64,000 nucleotides of DNA from Pandoraea captiosa (GTDB lineage: Bacteria > Pseudomonadota > Gammaproteobacteria > Burkholderiales > Burkholderiaceae): NCBI RefSeq assembly GCF_902459775.1, contig NZ_CABPSQ010000004.1, positions 248,001 through 312,000 on the forward strand. Direction: 5' to 3'. The translations under genes were made by a program, and so were the position numbers. Below are positions 56,083-64,000 of this stretch, piece by piece. The notes under the pieces were generated by a model. The model had not been told where the DNA came from, searched no databases, and worked only from the letters and a program-made list of their open reading frames with translations. Every line of letters starts with the position of its first letter. The stretch's first letter is position 1.

Positions 56083-56233
56083 CACGGCACCATCGCGCGA
56101 CACACGACGGGATGCGGTTGTGACTGCGGCCCGTCGACGATGCGCGGCGGATCAAGTGTGCCGATCGCGCGCGTCAATCAAGCACGTCGAATAAACAAAG
56201 AAAGAACGCTGCAACCACGGAGACAACATCACC

Positions 56234-57265
56234 ATGCAAAGACGTGAATTCGTCACGGCACTGGCCGCCACCGGCCTCATCGGCGCAGGCATTCGTCCGG
56301 GCTTCGCACAAGCCAAGCTCGAGAAGACCAAGGTCGCGATTGCGGTCGGCGGCAAGAACCTCTTTTATTACCTGCCGCTCACGATTGCCGAACGTCTGAA
56401 TTACTTCAAGGACGAAGGGCTCGACGTCGAAATCTCCGACTTTGCCGGTGGCTCCAAGGCGCTGCAGGCGCTGGTCGGCGGCAGCGCCGATGTGGTGTCG
56501 GGCGCCTATGAGCACACGATTCTGTTGCAGGCGAAGAATCAGTACATCCGGGCCTTCGTGTTGCAGGGCCGTGCCCCGCAAATCGTCTTTGGCGTGTCGA
56601 ACAAGACGATGCCCAACTACAAGTCGATTGCCGATCTGCGTGGGAAGAAGATTGGCGTCACCGCGCCGGGTTCGTCGACGAACATCATGGCGAACTTCGT
56701 GCTCGCCAAAGGCGGCATCAAACCCAACGAGGTGGCCTTCGTCGGTGTCGGCGCTTCGTCGGGCGCGTTGGCCGCGATCCGCTCGGGCAATATCGACGCC
56801 ATCGTCAATCTGGACCCCGTGGTCACCATGCTCGAGCGCGACAAGGAGATTCGTGTGATCTCGGATACGCGCACGCTCAAGGAGACCGTGTCGGTGTTTG
56901 GCGGCAACATGCCCGCCGGTTGTCTCTACACGAACGAATCGTTTATTCAGAAGAATCCGAATACCACGCAGGCACTGACCAACGCGATGGTGCGGGCGCT
57001 GCGCTGGTTGCAGACGGCAGGGCAGGCCGAACTGATCAAGACGGTCCCCGACGCCTATCTGCTGGGCGACCGCGCGCTCTATCTCGATGCATGGAGTCGC
57101 GTGAAGGAAGCCATCTCGCCGGATGGCCTGATCCCGGCAGATGGCCCGGCTACGGCGTTGCGCACCTTGCAGGCGTTCGACGAAACGGTTAAGGGCAAGC
57201 CCATCGATCTGTCGAAGACGTTTACCAACGAATTCACGAAAAAGGCCGACGCCAAGTACAAATGA
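56234..57265 (+). CDS. NitT/TauT-type ABC substrate-binding protein
   Basis: The 343-aa protein has a Tat-like signal (MQRREFVTALAATGLIGAGI, with RR) and an NMT1/SsuA-like domain beginning VAIAVGGKNLFYYLPLTIAE. KKIGVTAPGSSTNIMANFVL is typical of TauA/SsuA-family binders of sulfonates, nitrate or organic acids. It heads a binder-ATPase-permease operon after the CoA-transferase gene. The ligand cannot be named from sequence. Confidence 0.88.
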   Translation: MQRREFVTALAATGLIGAGIRPGFAQAKLEKTKVAIAVGGKNLFYYLPLTIAERLNYFKDEGLDVEISDFAGGSKALQALVGGSADVVSGAYEHTILLQAKNQYIRAFVLQGRAPQIVFGVSNKTMPNYKSIADLRGKKIGVTAPGSSTNIMANFVLAKGGIKPNEVAFVGVGASSGALAAIRSGNIDAIVNLDPVVTMLERDKEIRVISDTRTLKETVSVFGGNMPAGCLYTNESFIQKNPNTTQALTNAMVRALRWLQTAGQAELIKTVPDAYLLGDRALYLDAWSRVKEAISPDGLIPADGPATALRTLQAFDETVKGKPIDLSKTFTNEFTKKADAKYK

Positions 57266-58077
57266 TGACTGCGCCGGCTCTGAGTTTCGAAAACATTACT
57301 TGTACGTTCGTCGCTCGGGACGACCGTTCGAAGCGTTATACGGCAGTTGCCGATACAACGCTCGATATCGCACCGGGCGAGTTTGTCTCGGTTGTCGGAC
57401 CGACGGGGTGCGGCAAATCCACGCTGCTCAATGTGGCGGCTGGATTGCTCACGCCGTCTTCCGGTTCGATCAAGGTGTTCGGTGAGCCGCTCAAGGGCAT
57501 CAACGCGCGAGCGGGCTACATGTTCCAGGCCGAAGCGCTGATGCCCTGGCGTAACGCGATCGACAATGTGACCGCCGGGCTGGAGTTTCGTGGCGTCGCG
57601 CCCGACGAGGCGCAGGCGCGCGGACACGAGTGGCTCAAGCGGGTGGGGCTGGGGGGATTTGGCGATCGCTATCCGCATCAGCTCTCCGGGGGGATGCGCA
57701 AACGTGTCGCGATGGCCCAGACGCTGATCCTCGACCCGGACATTATCTTGATGGACGAGCCATTTTCGGCGCTCGATATCCAGACGCGTCAGTTGATGGA
57801 AAACGAGTTGCTGGACCTGTGGGCCGCCAAACGGCGCGCCGTGTTGTTCATCACGCACGATCTGGATGAGGCCATCGCACTGTCCGACCGTGTCGTGGTG
57901 CTCGCCGCGGGCCCGGGGACGCATCCCATTGGGGAGTTCCGAATCGATTTGCCGCGCCCACGTGACGTGGCGGAAATACGGAATCATCCGCGCTTCACCG
58001 AGTTGCACGCTCAGATCTGGGACGTGCTTCGCGAGGAAGTCCTCAAGGGCTATGCCCAACAGTTAAAGGCGGTCTGA
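57262..58077 (+). CDS. NitT/TauT-type ABC transporter ATPase
   Basis: The 271-aa ATPase has Walker A VGPTGCGKST, signature LSGGMRKRVAMAQTL, Walker B IILMDEPFSALD and switch His in LFITHDLDEAIALSDR. The start overlaps the binding-protein stop by 4 nt (ATGA). It should energise the permease encoded after the small Trp-rich ORF. Confidence 0.92.
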   Translation: MMTAPALSFENITCTFVARDDRSKRYTAVADTTLDIAPGEFVSVVGPTGCGKSTLLNVAAGLLTPSSGSIKVFGEPLKGINARAGYMFQAEALMPWRNAIDNVTAGLEFRGVAPDEAQARGHEWLKRVGLGGFGDRYPHQLSGGMRKRVAMAQTLILDPDIILMDEPFSALDIQTRQLMENELLDLWAAKRRAVLFITHDLDEAIALSDRVVVLAAGPGTHPIGEFRIDLPRPRDVAEIRNHPRFTELHAQIWDVLREEVLKGYAQQLKAV

Positions 58078-58083
58078 ATCGTC

Positions 58084-58206
58084 ATGTGGCAAATCGCAGG
58101 CATTCTCACGGTCTCGCTAAGCTGGCTCAACTGGCCGGGTTGGCTCGACTGGATGGACTGGTTCGATTTGCCGGACGGCTTTGGCTTGTTCGACTGGCTT
58201 GTCTGA
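58084..58206 (+). CDS. Trp-rich 40-aa mini-ORF (WxxW array)
   Basis: The 40-codon frame reads MWQIAGILTVSLSWLNWPGW, then LDWMDWFDLPDGFGLFDWLV. Five Trp are spaced exactly every third residue. It sits between the ATPase and permease genes, 6 nt after the ATPase stop, without a visible ribosome site. The period may simply reflect a 9-nt DNA repeat (CTGGNTCGA). Expression is unproven. Confidence 0.3.
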   Translation: MWQIAGILTVSLSWLNWPGWLDWMDWFDLPDGFGLFDWLV

Positions 58207-58251
58207 TGAGGCCGCCGGTCGCTCGTCTGATATTCCCGGAATTCGTTCGTC

Positions 58252-59070
58252 ATGCGTAATCGTTCGATCATGCGGCACCTGCGCCTTTGGCAATGGCTGC
58301 TGCTGGTGGTGGCCTTTCTCGTCTGGTACGTCCTCACGAGCCCCACGCTGCTGCCCGCGTTCTATTTCGACAGCCCCGACAAGGCGGCTTTCTTCTTTGG
58401 GGAGCCGCAAAAGGTGCTGCTCCAGATCTGGCAATGGTTCGCCAGTGGCGAAATCTACCTGCACCTGGGGGTGACGCTCCTCGAAACGGTGCTGGCTTTT
58501 ACGATCGGTACCGTATTCGGGCTGGGTGTGGGGTTGTGGCTGGCCCTGTCGCCGAGTGCCGGCGCGTTGCTCGATCCGTACATCAAGGCCGCCAACTCGA
58601 TGCCGCGCGTGATCCTCGCTCCGATTTTCGGCGTGTGGTTCGGGCTGGGCATCTGGTCCAAGGTGGCGCTCGGTGTCACGCTCGTGTTCTTTATCGTTTT
58701 CTTCAACGTCTATCAGGGCGTGAAGGAAGTTAGCCCGGTCGTGCTGGCCAATGCGCGCATGCTCGGCGCGAATCAGCGTCAACTGTTGCGCCGTGTGTAT
58801 CTGCCCAGTGCCACGAGCTGGGTGTTTTCGAGCCTGCACAACTCGGTGGGTCTCGCGTTCGTGGGGGCGGTCGTCGGCGAATATCTGGGCTCGTCGCGGG
58901 GTGTCGGATATCTCATCTTGCAAGCGGAAGGCACCTTCGACATCAATGCGGTGATCGCCGGGGTGCTGATCCTCACGGCGTTCGCCCTGGTCCTCGACGG
59001 TCTTGTGGGTGTCGTGGAGCGACGCTTGCTCGTCTGGCAGCCGCAGGCGGGGGAAACCGAAAAGATGTGA
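58252..59070 (+). CDS. NitT/TauT-type ABC transporter permease
   Basis: The 272-aa permease has about six membrane segments starting WQWLLLVVAFLVWYVLTSP and the EAA loop ANARMLGANQRQLLRRVYLP. It completes the importer. A second ATG at 58270 is possible. It ends an operon, after which a 255-bp gap precedes surE. Confidence 0.9.
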   Translation: MRNRSIMRHLRLWQWLLLVVAFLVWYVLTSPTLLPAFYFDSPDKAAFFFGEPQKVLLQIWQWFASGEIYLHLGVTLLETVLAFTIGTVFGLGVGLWLALSPSAGALLDPYIKAANSMPRVILAPIFGVWFGLGIWSKVALGVTLVFFIVFFNVYQGVKEVSPVVLANARMLGANQRQLLRRVYLPSATSWVFSSLHNSVGLAFVGAVVGEYLGSSRGVGYLILQAEGTFDINAVIAGVLILTAFALVLDGLVGVVERRLLVWQPQAGETEKM

Positions 59071-59313
59071 TCCCGCGCGGCGACGGCATCAGCGCGCTCG
59101 GTGCGCAGCATGCAGCGCGCCGAATGTCCGTCTCCTGTCAGGCACGCTTTGGGCTGCTTTTCCGGGAGGTATCGGCGGGAAATCGACGTCGGATCGCAAG
59201 CGCGCCGGGCACGGTCCCGGCGTCGTGTCGCAGGCATGACAATGCTGTGAAGCGAGGGGCGGGGCACGCCAGGAATGCCGACATGGCGTCATATCCGAGC
59301 ACCTTTCCTCGGT

Positions 59314-59319
59314 TACAAT
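59314..59319 (+). promoter_or_regulatory. -10 candidate immediately before surE
   Basis: TACAAT lies 6 nt before the ATG, so a transcript from it would be leaderless. No -35 hexamer is clear. Confidence 0.35.
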
Positions 59320-59325
59320 TGCCGC

Positions 59326-60087
59326 ATGCGAATCCTGCTCAGCAACGACGATGGGTATCAGGCGCCAGGCCTGGCCGCGCTTTACGAAGCGCTGGCACCG
59401 CTTGGTGACATTACCGTGGTGGCGCCCGAACAGAACTGTAGTGGTGCGTCCAATTCTCTGACCCTGCAACGGCCGCTTTCCGTCTTTACGTCGGCCAACG
59501 ATTTCACCTTCATTAACGGCACGCCGACCGATTGCGTTCACGTGGCGTTGACCGGTTTGCTCGATGAGCGGCCCGATATCGTGGTCTCGGGCATCAACAA
59601 TGGTCAGAACATGGGCGAAGACACGCTGTACTCCGGTACTGTGGCGGCGGCTACCGAGGGATTCCTCTTCGGAATTCCGTCGTTCGCGTTCTCGCAGGTC
59701 AACAAGGGCTGGGATCACCTCGATAGTGCAGCGCGTGTGGCGCGTGAGGTGGTCGAGCGATATATGGAGCGGCCCTTGGGCGCGCCCTTCTTGTTGAACG
59801 TCAATATTCCCAATTTGCCCTATGAGCGCCTCAAGGGCGCGCTCGCGACCCGATTGGGGAAGCGACATCAGTCGCAGCCGGTTGTCCGACAGGAGAACCC
59901 GCGTGGCGAAACGATTTACTGGATCGGTCCTGCCGGCGATGCACGCGACAGCAGCGAAGGCACCGATTTCCATGCCGTGGCGCACGATTACGTCTCGGTT
60001 ACCCCCTTGCAACTGGATCTGACGCATACCGCACGACTTGGCGTCGTGCACGATTGGCTGGCCAGCGCAGGGGTGGCCCAACGATGA
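59326..60087 (+). CDS. surE: Survival protein SurE (5'/3'-nucleotidase)
   Basis: The 253-aa metal-dependent phosphatase starts [16 protein letters not shown] and holds the Asp pair (NDDG), [29 protein letters not shown] (catalytic core) and FAFSQV. It dephosphorylates nucleotides and short RNA ends. Length equals E. coli SurE (253 aa). It overlaps pcm by 4 nt. surE-pcm-nlpD-rpoS is the classical order. Confidence 0.97.
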   Translation: MRILLSNDDGYQAPGLAALYEALAPLGDITVVAPEQNCSGASNSLTLQRPLSVFTSANDFTFINGTPTDCVHVALTGLLDERPDIVVSGINNGQNMGEDTLYSGTVAAATEGFLFGIPSFAFSQVNKGWDHLDSAARVAREVVERYMERPLGAPFLLNVNIPNLPYERLKGALATRLGKRHQSQPVVRQENPRGETIYWIGPAGDARDSSEGTDFHAVAHDYVSVTPLQLDLTHTARLGVVHDWLASAGVAQR

Positions 60088-61307
60088 CGACACCGCCGAA
60101 GCGTTTTCCTCTTCCTCTTGCCGAAGTCATGACGCGCAGGCAGCGCAAGGCGCCCGTGTTGGACAAGGCGTCGCGCGCCAGTCCTGCCGGCGCCCCGCCG
60201 GCCGCAATGACGCGTAATGCGCCTGCGGCGACGCCTGCAGGCTCGTCGGCGCATCAAGGGAATGGGAGGACGCCGTCCGGCGGAAATAACAGCTTGCGTC
60301 CGGCATCGACGCCGATGGCCGGCGCGTCCGCCCGTCCGGCGGGCGCGCAAACGTCGCATGCCGTGGTACACAAGGGGCTGGCACGCCCTGCCGCAGCGCC
60401 GCACGCGCAACCGGCGCCCCACGCGGCGAAGGGCTCGCCGAGGCCCCCCGCAAAGGTGCAAGGCGCCGGTGCCGCGCAAAAGCATGCGGCGCCAAGCGGT
60501 GCTGTGGGCAGAAGCCCGGCGCGTGCCGTGACGGCGGGAAAGGCGCTCACAGGGCCCGGGGCGAGTCCGAGCGTGGGCATGACCGCGGGCGTGGGTGTGA
60601 GCATGAGCAAGGGCACACGCAGCACGCGCCCGGGCGCATCGTCGAGCAGCGGTTCGCGCGATGGCATCGGGCTCACATCCGAGCGCGTGCGTGCGCGCAT
60701 GGCTGAACGGGTGGCCGCGTCGGGCGTCAAACACCCGGGCGTGCTGGCGGCGCTGGCCACGGTGCCCCGTCACGGTTTCGTCGACGCCGCGCTCGCCAAT
60801 CAAGCCTATGAGGACGCAGCGCTGCCGATTGGTCATGGGCAAACGATTTCGAAGCCGTCTGTCGTGGGGCGCATGATCGAGCTTCTGCTCGCAGGCGGAC
60901 GCCCGCTCGAGAAGGTGCTGGAAATCGGCACGGGATGCGGCTATCAGGCTGCCGTGCTGTCGTGCGTGGCGCGCGACGTCTATTCGATCGAGCGTGTACG
61001 ACCTTTGCACGAGCGTGCCAAAGCCAATTTGCGGCCATTGCGCGTACCCAATATTCGCCTGCATTACGGCGACGGGCGACTGGGTCTGCCCGCGGTGGCG
61101 CCGTTCGACGGCATTGTGATTGCCGCTGCCGGTCTTGAGATTCCGGATGCGCTGGTCGATCAGCTTGCGGTCGGCGCACGTCTTGTCGCCCCTGTGGGCG
61201 GCGAGCAACAAATTTTGACCCTCATCGAGCGCATCGGTGCGCGCCAATGGCGCGAGACGCAGCTTGATAGGGTGTTATTCGTCCCCTTAAAATCGGGCAT
61301 CATCTAA
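60084..61307 (+). CDS. pcm: Protein-L-isoaspartate O-methyltransferase with long disordered N-terminal extension
   Basis: The C-terminal about 210 residues are a normal [56 protein letters not shown] (SAM site) and [10 protein letters not shown]. It repairs isoaspartyl residues using SAM. The N-terminal about 195 residues are Ala/Pro/Gly/Ser-rich, basic and of low complexity, not present in E. coli Pcm (208 aa). The ATG at 60084 overlaps the surE stop (ATGA), so translation from there is likely; the short form could also be made. Confidence 0.9.
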   Translation: MTTPPKRFPLPLAEVMTRRQRKAPVLDKASRASPAGAPPAAMTRNAPAATPAGSSAHQGNGRTPSGGNNSLRPASTPMAGASARPAGAQTSHAVVHKGLARPAAAPHAQPAPHAAKGSPRPPAKVQGAGAAQKHAAPSGAVGRSPARAVTAGKALTGPGASPSVGMTAGVGVSMSKGTRSTRPGASSSSGSRDGIGLTSERVRARMAERVAASGVKHPGVLAALATVPRHGFVDAALANQAYEDAALPIGHGQTISKPSVVGRMIELLLAGGRPLEKVLEIGTGCGYQAAVLSCVARDVYSIERVRPLHERAKANLRPLRVPNIRLHYGDGRLGLPAVAPFDGIVIAAAGLEIPDALVDQLAVGARLVAPVGGEQQILTLIERIGARQWRETQLDRVLFVPLKSGII

Positions 61308-61338
61308 GCCCGACGGGCCTATTCTGCGGAGGATTTGA

Positions 61339-62169
61339 GTGAATTTGCGAGCGGGTTTCCAACAACGCGTCGCCAGTGTCCTGTTGCTGAGCATGCTGGC
61401 AGCGTGCGCATCGCGACAAGTCGGGGCGCCGGTCGTCGACCGTACCGTAGGCGGTACGACGACCGATAGCAGTGTGCCGGGCGTCAGCGCGCCGGTGGTC
61501 GACAATTCGCCGGTGCCGCCGGGGTATTACCGGGTTCAGCCGGGGGATCGTCTCTACCGCATCGCGCTGGAGAACGGGCAGAACTACCGCGATATCGCGC
61601 GCTGGAACAACATCCAGAACCCCGACCAGATCGAAGTGGGGCAGGTGCTGCGCGTGAAGCCGCCTGTTGGCGATTCCGGCACCCCGTTGCCGCCGCCGGT
61701 CGCCAGCGCGCCGTCGAACAACAGTCCGGCGGCGGTACCGCCGGCTGTCGTCGCGCCGCCCGCGAGCGCAGCAGCCTCTGCGCCTTCGGCGGTGTCCAGT
61801 GGCGATCTGCGTCTGTCGTGGCCGGCCAAGGGCGATATCGTGGGGCGCTTCGACGACTCGAAGAACAAGGGCGTGAACATCGGCGGGCGTGCGGGGCAGG
61901 ACGTATTCGCCGCAGGCGCCGGCAAGGTGGTGTACTCGGGGGCGGGCCTGCGTGGCTATGGCAACCTCGTCATCATTAAACACGACTCGACCTTCTTGAC
62001 GGCGTATGCGCACAACAGCAAACTGTTGGTCAAGGAAGGCGACTCCGTCACGCGGGGTCAGAAAATTGCCGAAATGGGTAACTCGGACGCCGATCGCGTC
62101 ATGCTGCACTTCGAGGTACGCAAGGACGGTAAACCTGTGGATCCGATGAAGTATTTGCCGCCTCAATAA
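61339..62169 (+). CDS. nlpD: NlpD-type LysM/LytM lipoprotein
   Basis: The 276-aa protein has a lipoprotein signal (VLLLSMLAACASRQ), a LysM domain (YYRVQPGDRLYRIALENGQN) and a C-terminal M23/LytM domain. The LytM metal residues are lost: NKGVNIGGRAGQDV replaces the usual HxG...D and MLHFEVRKDG lacks the first His. NlpD in E. coli is likewise degenerate and activates AmiC for cell separation. GTG start at 61339 is supported by GGAGGA. It is 15 nt from rpoS. Confidence 0.92.
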   Translation: MNLRAGFQQRVASVLLLSMLAACASRQVGAPVVDRTVGGTTTDSSVPGVSAPVVDNSPVPPGYYRVQPGDRLYRIALENGQNYRDIARWNNIQNPDQIEVGQVLRVKPPVGDSGTPLPPPVASAPSNNSPAAVPPAVVAPPASAAASAPSAVSSGDLRLSWPAKGDIVGRFDDSKNKGVNIGGRAGQDVFAAGAGKVVYSGAGLRGYGNLVIIKHDSTFLTAYAHNSKLLVKEGDSVTRGQKIAEMGNSDADRVMLHFEVRKDGKPVDPMKYLPPQ

Positions 62170-62184
62170 ACTAGGCAGGGTCGA

Positions 62185-63285
62185 ATGCTCAAGAGAAAGC
62201 GTCGTACTTCGCAAGAGGAAGACCTCGCTGCCCCGGAGCCAGATCAGGACGTAGACGATCGGCAATCCCGGCAGGACGAGGACGTGGACGACGCTTTCGA
62301 CGAGCGCGAGGCGGAGGAGGATGACGCGTCGTCATCCGACGCGCGAGACGACGCCGAGGAGGGCGCTCCCTCCTCCGGACGCAAGCGCAAATCTGCCGAC
62401 GGCGATGACTTTGGTACCGTCCTTCAGGCCGAACTCACGGCTGACACTGTCCAGCATTATCTCAATCGCATCAGCGCCAAGCCGCTCCTGACGCCGGCGG
62501 AGGAACTCGACTACTCCACGCGTGCGCAAGCCGGCGAGTTTGCCGCGCGGCAGGTAATGATCGAGCGTAATCTGCGTCTCGTCGTGAGCATCGCCAAGGG
62601 GTATCTCAATCGAGGTGTGCCGTTGCTCGATCTGATCGAGGAAGGCAATCTCGGCTTGATGCACGCCATCGAGAAATTTGATCCGGGACGCGGGTTCCGC
62701 TTCTCGACCTATGCCACGTGGTGGATTCGTCAGAGCATCGAGCGCGCCATCATGAATCAGGCGCGTACCGTGCGCCTGCCAGTGCATGTCATTCGCGAGC
62801 TCAATCAGGTGCTGCGTGCAAAGCGTCACCTGGAAAAGAGCGCCGCGTATATCGACGGCGGCGAGCAGCGCGACGCGAAAATCGAGGATATCGCCGATCT
62901 GACGGGGAAGACGCCCGAAGAGATCACCGATATTCTTGCGCTCAACGAGCACGTGGCCTCGCTCGATGCGCCGCTCGAGATCGATCCGGGCAGCAGTTTG
63001 CTCGACCTGCTCTCGGACGACCGCAGCGAAGCACCGGAACATGAGGTGCAACATCGTGAGTTGGAAGATCTGATGCGGTTGTGGCTCTCGCGGTTGTCCA
63101 CCAAACATCGTTATGTCATCGAGCGCCGGTTCGGTCTCAATCGCGTGGAACCCGCCACGCTGGAGGAGTTGGCCGACGAAATGGGGCTGACCCGCGAGCG
63201 CGTACGTCAGATCCAGCAAGAGGCGCTCGTCAAACTCAAGCGCTATTTCGCGTCTAACGGCGTGCGCAAGGACGCCGTGCTCTGA
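62185..63285 (+). CDS. rpoS: RNA polymerase sigma factor RpoS
   Basis: The 366-aa sigma-70-family factor has a long acidic N-terminal lead (EEDDASSSDARDDAEE), region 2 (DLIEEGNLGLMHAIEKFDPG and RFSTYATWWIRQSIERAIM), region 3 and region 4.2 (LADEMGLTRERVRQIQQEAL). It directs stationary-phase and general stress transcription. Position after nlpD is the classical one; a promoter inside nlpD is expected from E. coli but was not recognised here. Confidence 0.96.
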   Translation: MLKRKRRTSQEEDLAAPEPDQDVDDRQSRQDEDVDDAFDEREAEEDDASSSDARDDAEEGAPSSGRKRKSADGDDFGTVLQAELTADTVQHYLNRISAKPLLTPAEELDYSTRAQAGEFAARQVMIERNLRLVVSIAKGYLNRGVPLLDLIEEGNLGLMHAIEKFDPGRGFRFSTYATWWIRQSIERAIMNQARTVRLPVHVIRELNQVLRAKRHLEKSAAYIDGGEQRDAKIEDIADLTGKTPEEITDILALNEHVASLDAPLEIDPGSSLLDLLSDDRSEAPEHEVQHRELEDLMRLWLSRLSTKHRYVIERRFGLNRVEPATLEELADEMGLTRERVRQIQQEALVKLKRYFASNGVRKDAVL

Positions 63286-63415
63286 CATGGGCGCGGGCGA
63301 CCATATCGTGTTCGCATTGCGTTTCGCCGTCGTCGACATCTCGCTTGCCGCCTGAGTTGGCACTCCGTTCGACGCCGTATGGCGTCACTATCCGATTCTT
63401 CTTCTGGTTTTGACC

Positions 63416-64000
63416 ATGGCATCTCCCGTTCTCGTCTTCGATATTGAAACGATTCCTGACGTCGACGGCTTGCGCAAGCTTGAACCCGCGTATGCCGGCC
63501 TGACCGATGACGCCGTCGCCGAAGCGGCGTTTGCAGCGCGCCGCGAAAAAGTGGGGCACGACTTTCTGCCACTTCATTTGCATCGCGTTGCGGCCATCTC
63601 ATGCGTGTTCCGTGATCGCGACGGTTTCCGCGTGAAGTCGCTAGGCACGCTTGAGGACGGCGAAGGCGCGCTCGTCTCCGGCTTTTATCGCACCATCGAA
63701 AAGTACGCGCCGCAGCTCGTGTCGTGGAATGGCGGCGGTTTCGACCTGCCGGTATTGCACTACCGGGCGATGATCCACGGCATTTCCGCGCCGCGCTATT
63801 GGGATATGGGAGAGGACGACCGCGAGTTCAAATGGAATAACTACATCAGCCGCTATCACCAGCGCCATCTGGATCTGATGGATTTGCTCGCGATGTATCA
63901 GGCTCGCGCAAACGCACCGCTGGACGATTTGGCCAAACTGTGCGGCTTTCCCGGCAAGCTGGGAATGGACGGTAGCAAAGTGTGGGAAGCGTATCGCGGC
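63416..64000 (+). CDS. Predicted DEDD-type 3'-5' exonuclease (partial, runs off the window)
   Basis: An ATG at 63416 opens a frame without a stop to the window end (195 codons). The start MASPVLVFDIETIPD carries the DxE exonuclease I motif and QLVSWNGGGFDLPVLHYRAM is Exo II (the NGGxFD type seen in PolB-like exonucleases). The third motif should come later. The gene is probably a DNA-repair 3'-5' exonuclease of the predicted PolB-exonuclease group; exact role unknown. Follows rpoS by 130 nt. Confidence 0.8.
   Translation, partial: MASPVLVFDIETIPDVDGLRKLEPAYAGLTDDAVAEAAFAARREKVGHDFLPLHLHRVAAISCVFRDRDGFRVKSLGTLEDGEGALVSGFYRTIEKYAPQLVSWNGGGFDLPVLHYRAMIHGISAPRYWDMGEDDREFKWNNYISRYHQRHLDLMDLLAMYQARANAPLDDLAKLCGFPGKLGMDGSKVWEAYRG

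Noticed and set aside
59203-59222. Hairpin before surE as terminator of the ABC operon
   Set aside because: The stem CGCCGGG/CCCGGCG is not followed by a T-run.
1-64000. CRISPR array, IS element, prophage or toxin-antitoxin pair
   Set aside because: No spaced identical repeats, transposase motifs or phage genes were recognised anywhere in the window.

Overview
This is a high-GC chromosomal segment from a betaproteobacterium, most likely Burkholderiaceae and possibly Pandoraea. That assignment is inferred from base composition and from gene orders such as trxA-rho, ffs-dnaX-ybaB-recR, surE-pcm-nlpD-rpoS and cysS-(glycosylase)-accA-tilS-lysC. There is no IS element, prophage, rRNA or CRISPR array in the window. 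One tRNA (Ser, anticodon GCT) and one 4.5S SRP RNA are present.

Layout. 1-3240 (minus): phosphoethanolamine-transferase-like membrane enzyme, CsaA, and an AraC regulator. 3535-7610 (plus): sulfonate operon ssuE-D-C-B-F, which lacks ssuA. 7884-18608: gltX, suhB (minus), trmJ, cysE, a minus-strand block (a TPR lipoprotein-sized protein, ppiA, ppiB, lpxH), cysS, and an AlkA-like glycosylase with a histone-like basic tail. 18754-25448: accA, tilS, lysC, tRNA-Ser, an FKBP isomerase and an MdfA-type exporter. 25578-33359: LpxO-like hydroxylase (minus), the yejABEF peptide importer, and an NlpC/P60 hydrolase with a palindrome filling its promoter spacer. 33461-44224: patatin-like lipoprotein, orphan Fe(III)-binding protein behind a candidate Fur box, a TPR protein, rho, trxA with two degenerate thioredoxin copies, ffs, dnaX, ybaB and recR.

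44475-54512 is the most interesting region. It holds a VpsR-like sigma-54 activator, a long leaderless control region, a near-consensus -24/-12 promoter, and then a seven-gene secreted-protein operon. The operon reads as a divergent Fap functional-amyloid system: two small secreted proteins, FapB-like and FapC-like subunits with GNVGVNVAAG repeats, a terminator, a periplasmic C39 protease (FapD-like), a FapE-like protein, and a coiled-coil/beta-barrel exporter (FapF-like). A divergent paralogue of the first gene and a CsgD-like LuxR regulator close the locus. Four of the secreted proteins share a short [VI]xDxxL module not explained by the repeats. The likely scheme is that a second-messenger-responsive enhancer protein drives sigma-54 transcription of the fibre genes, and the terminator after the main subunit keeps export and assembly proteins less abundant than the subunit.

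54751-64000: a CoA-transferase with a NitT/Tau-type ABC importer that encloses a Trp-rich mini-ORF, then surE-pcm-nlpD-rpoS, and the start of a DEDD-type 3'-5' exonuclease that runs off the window end.
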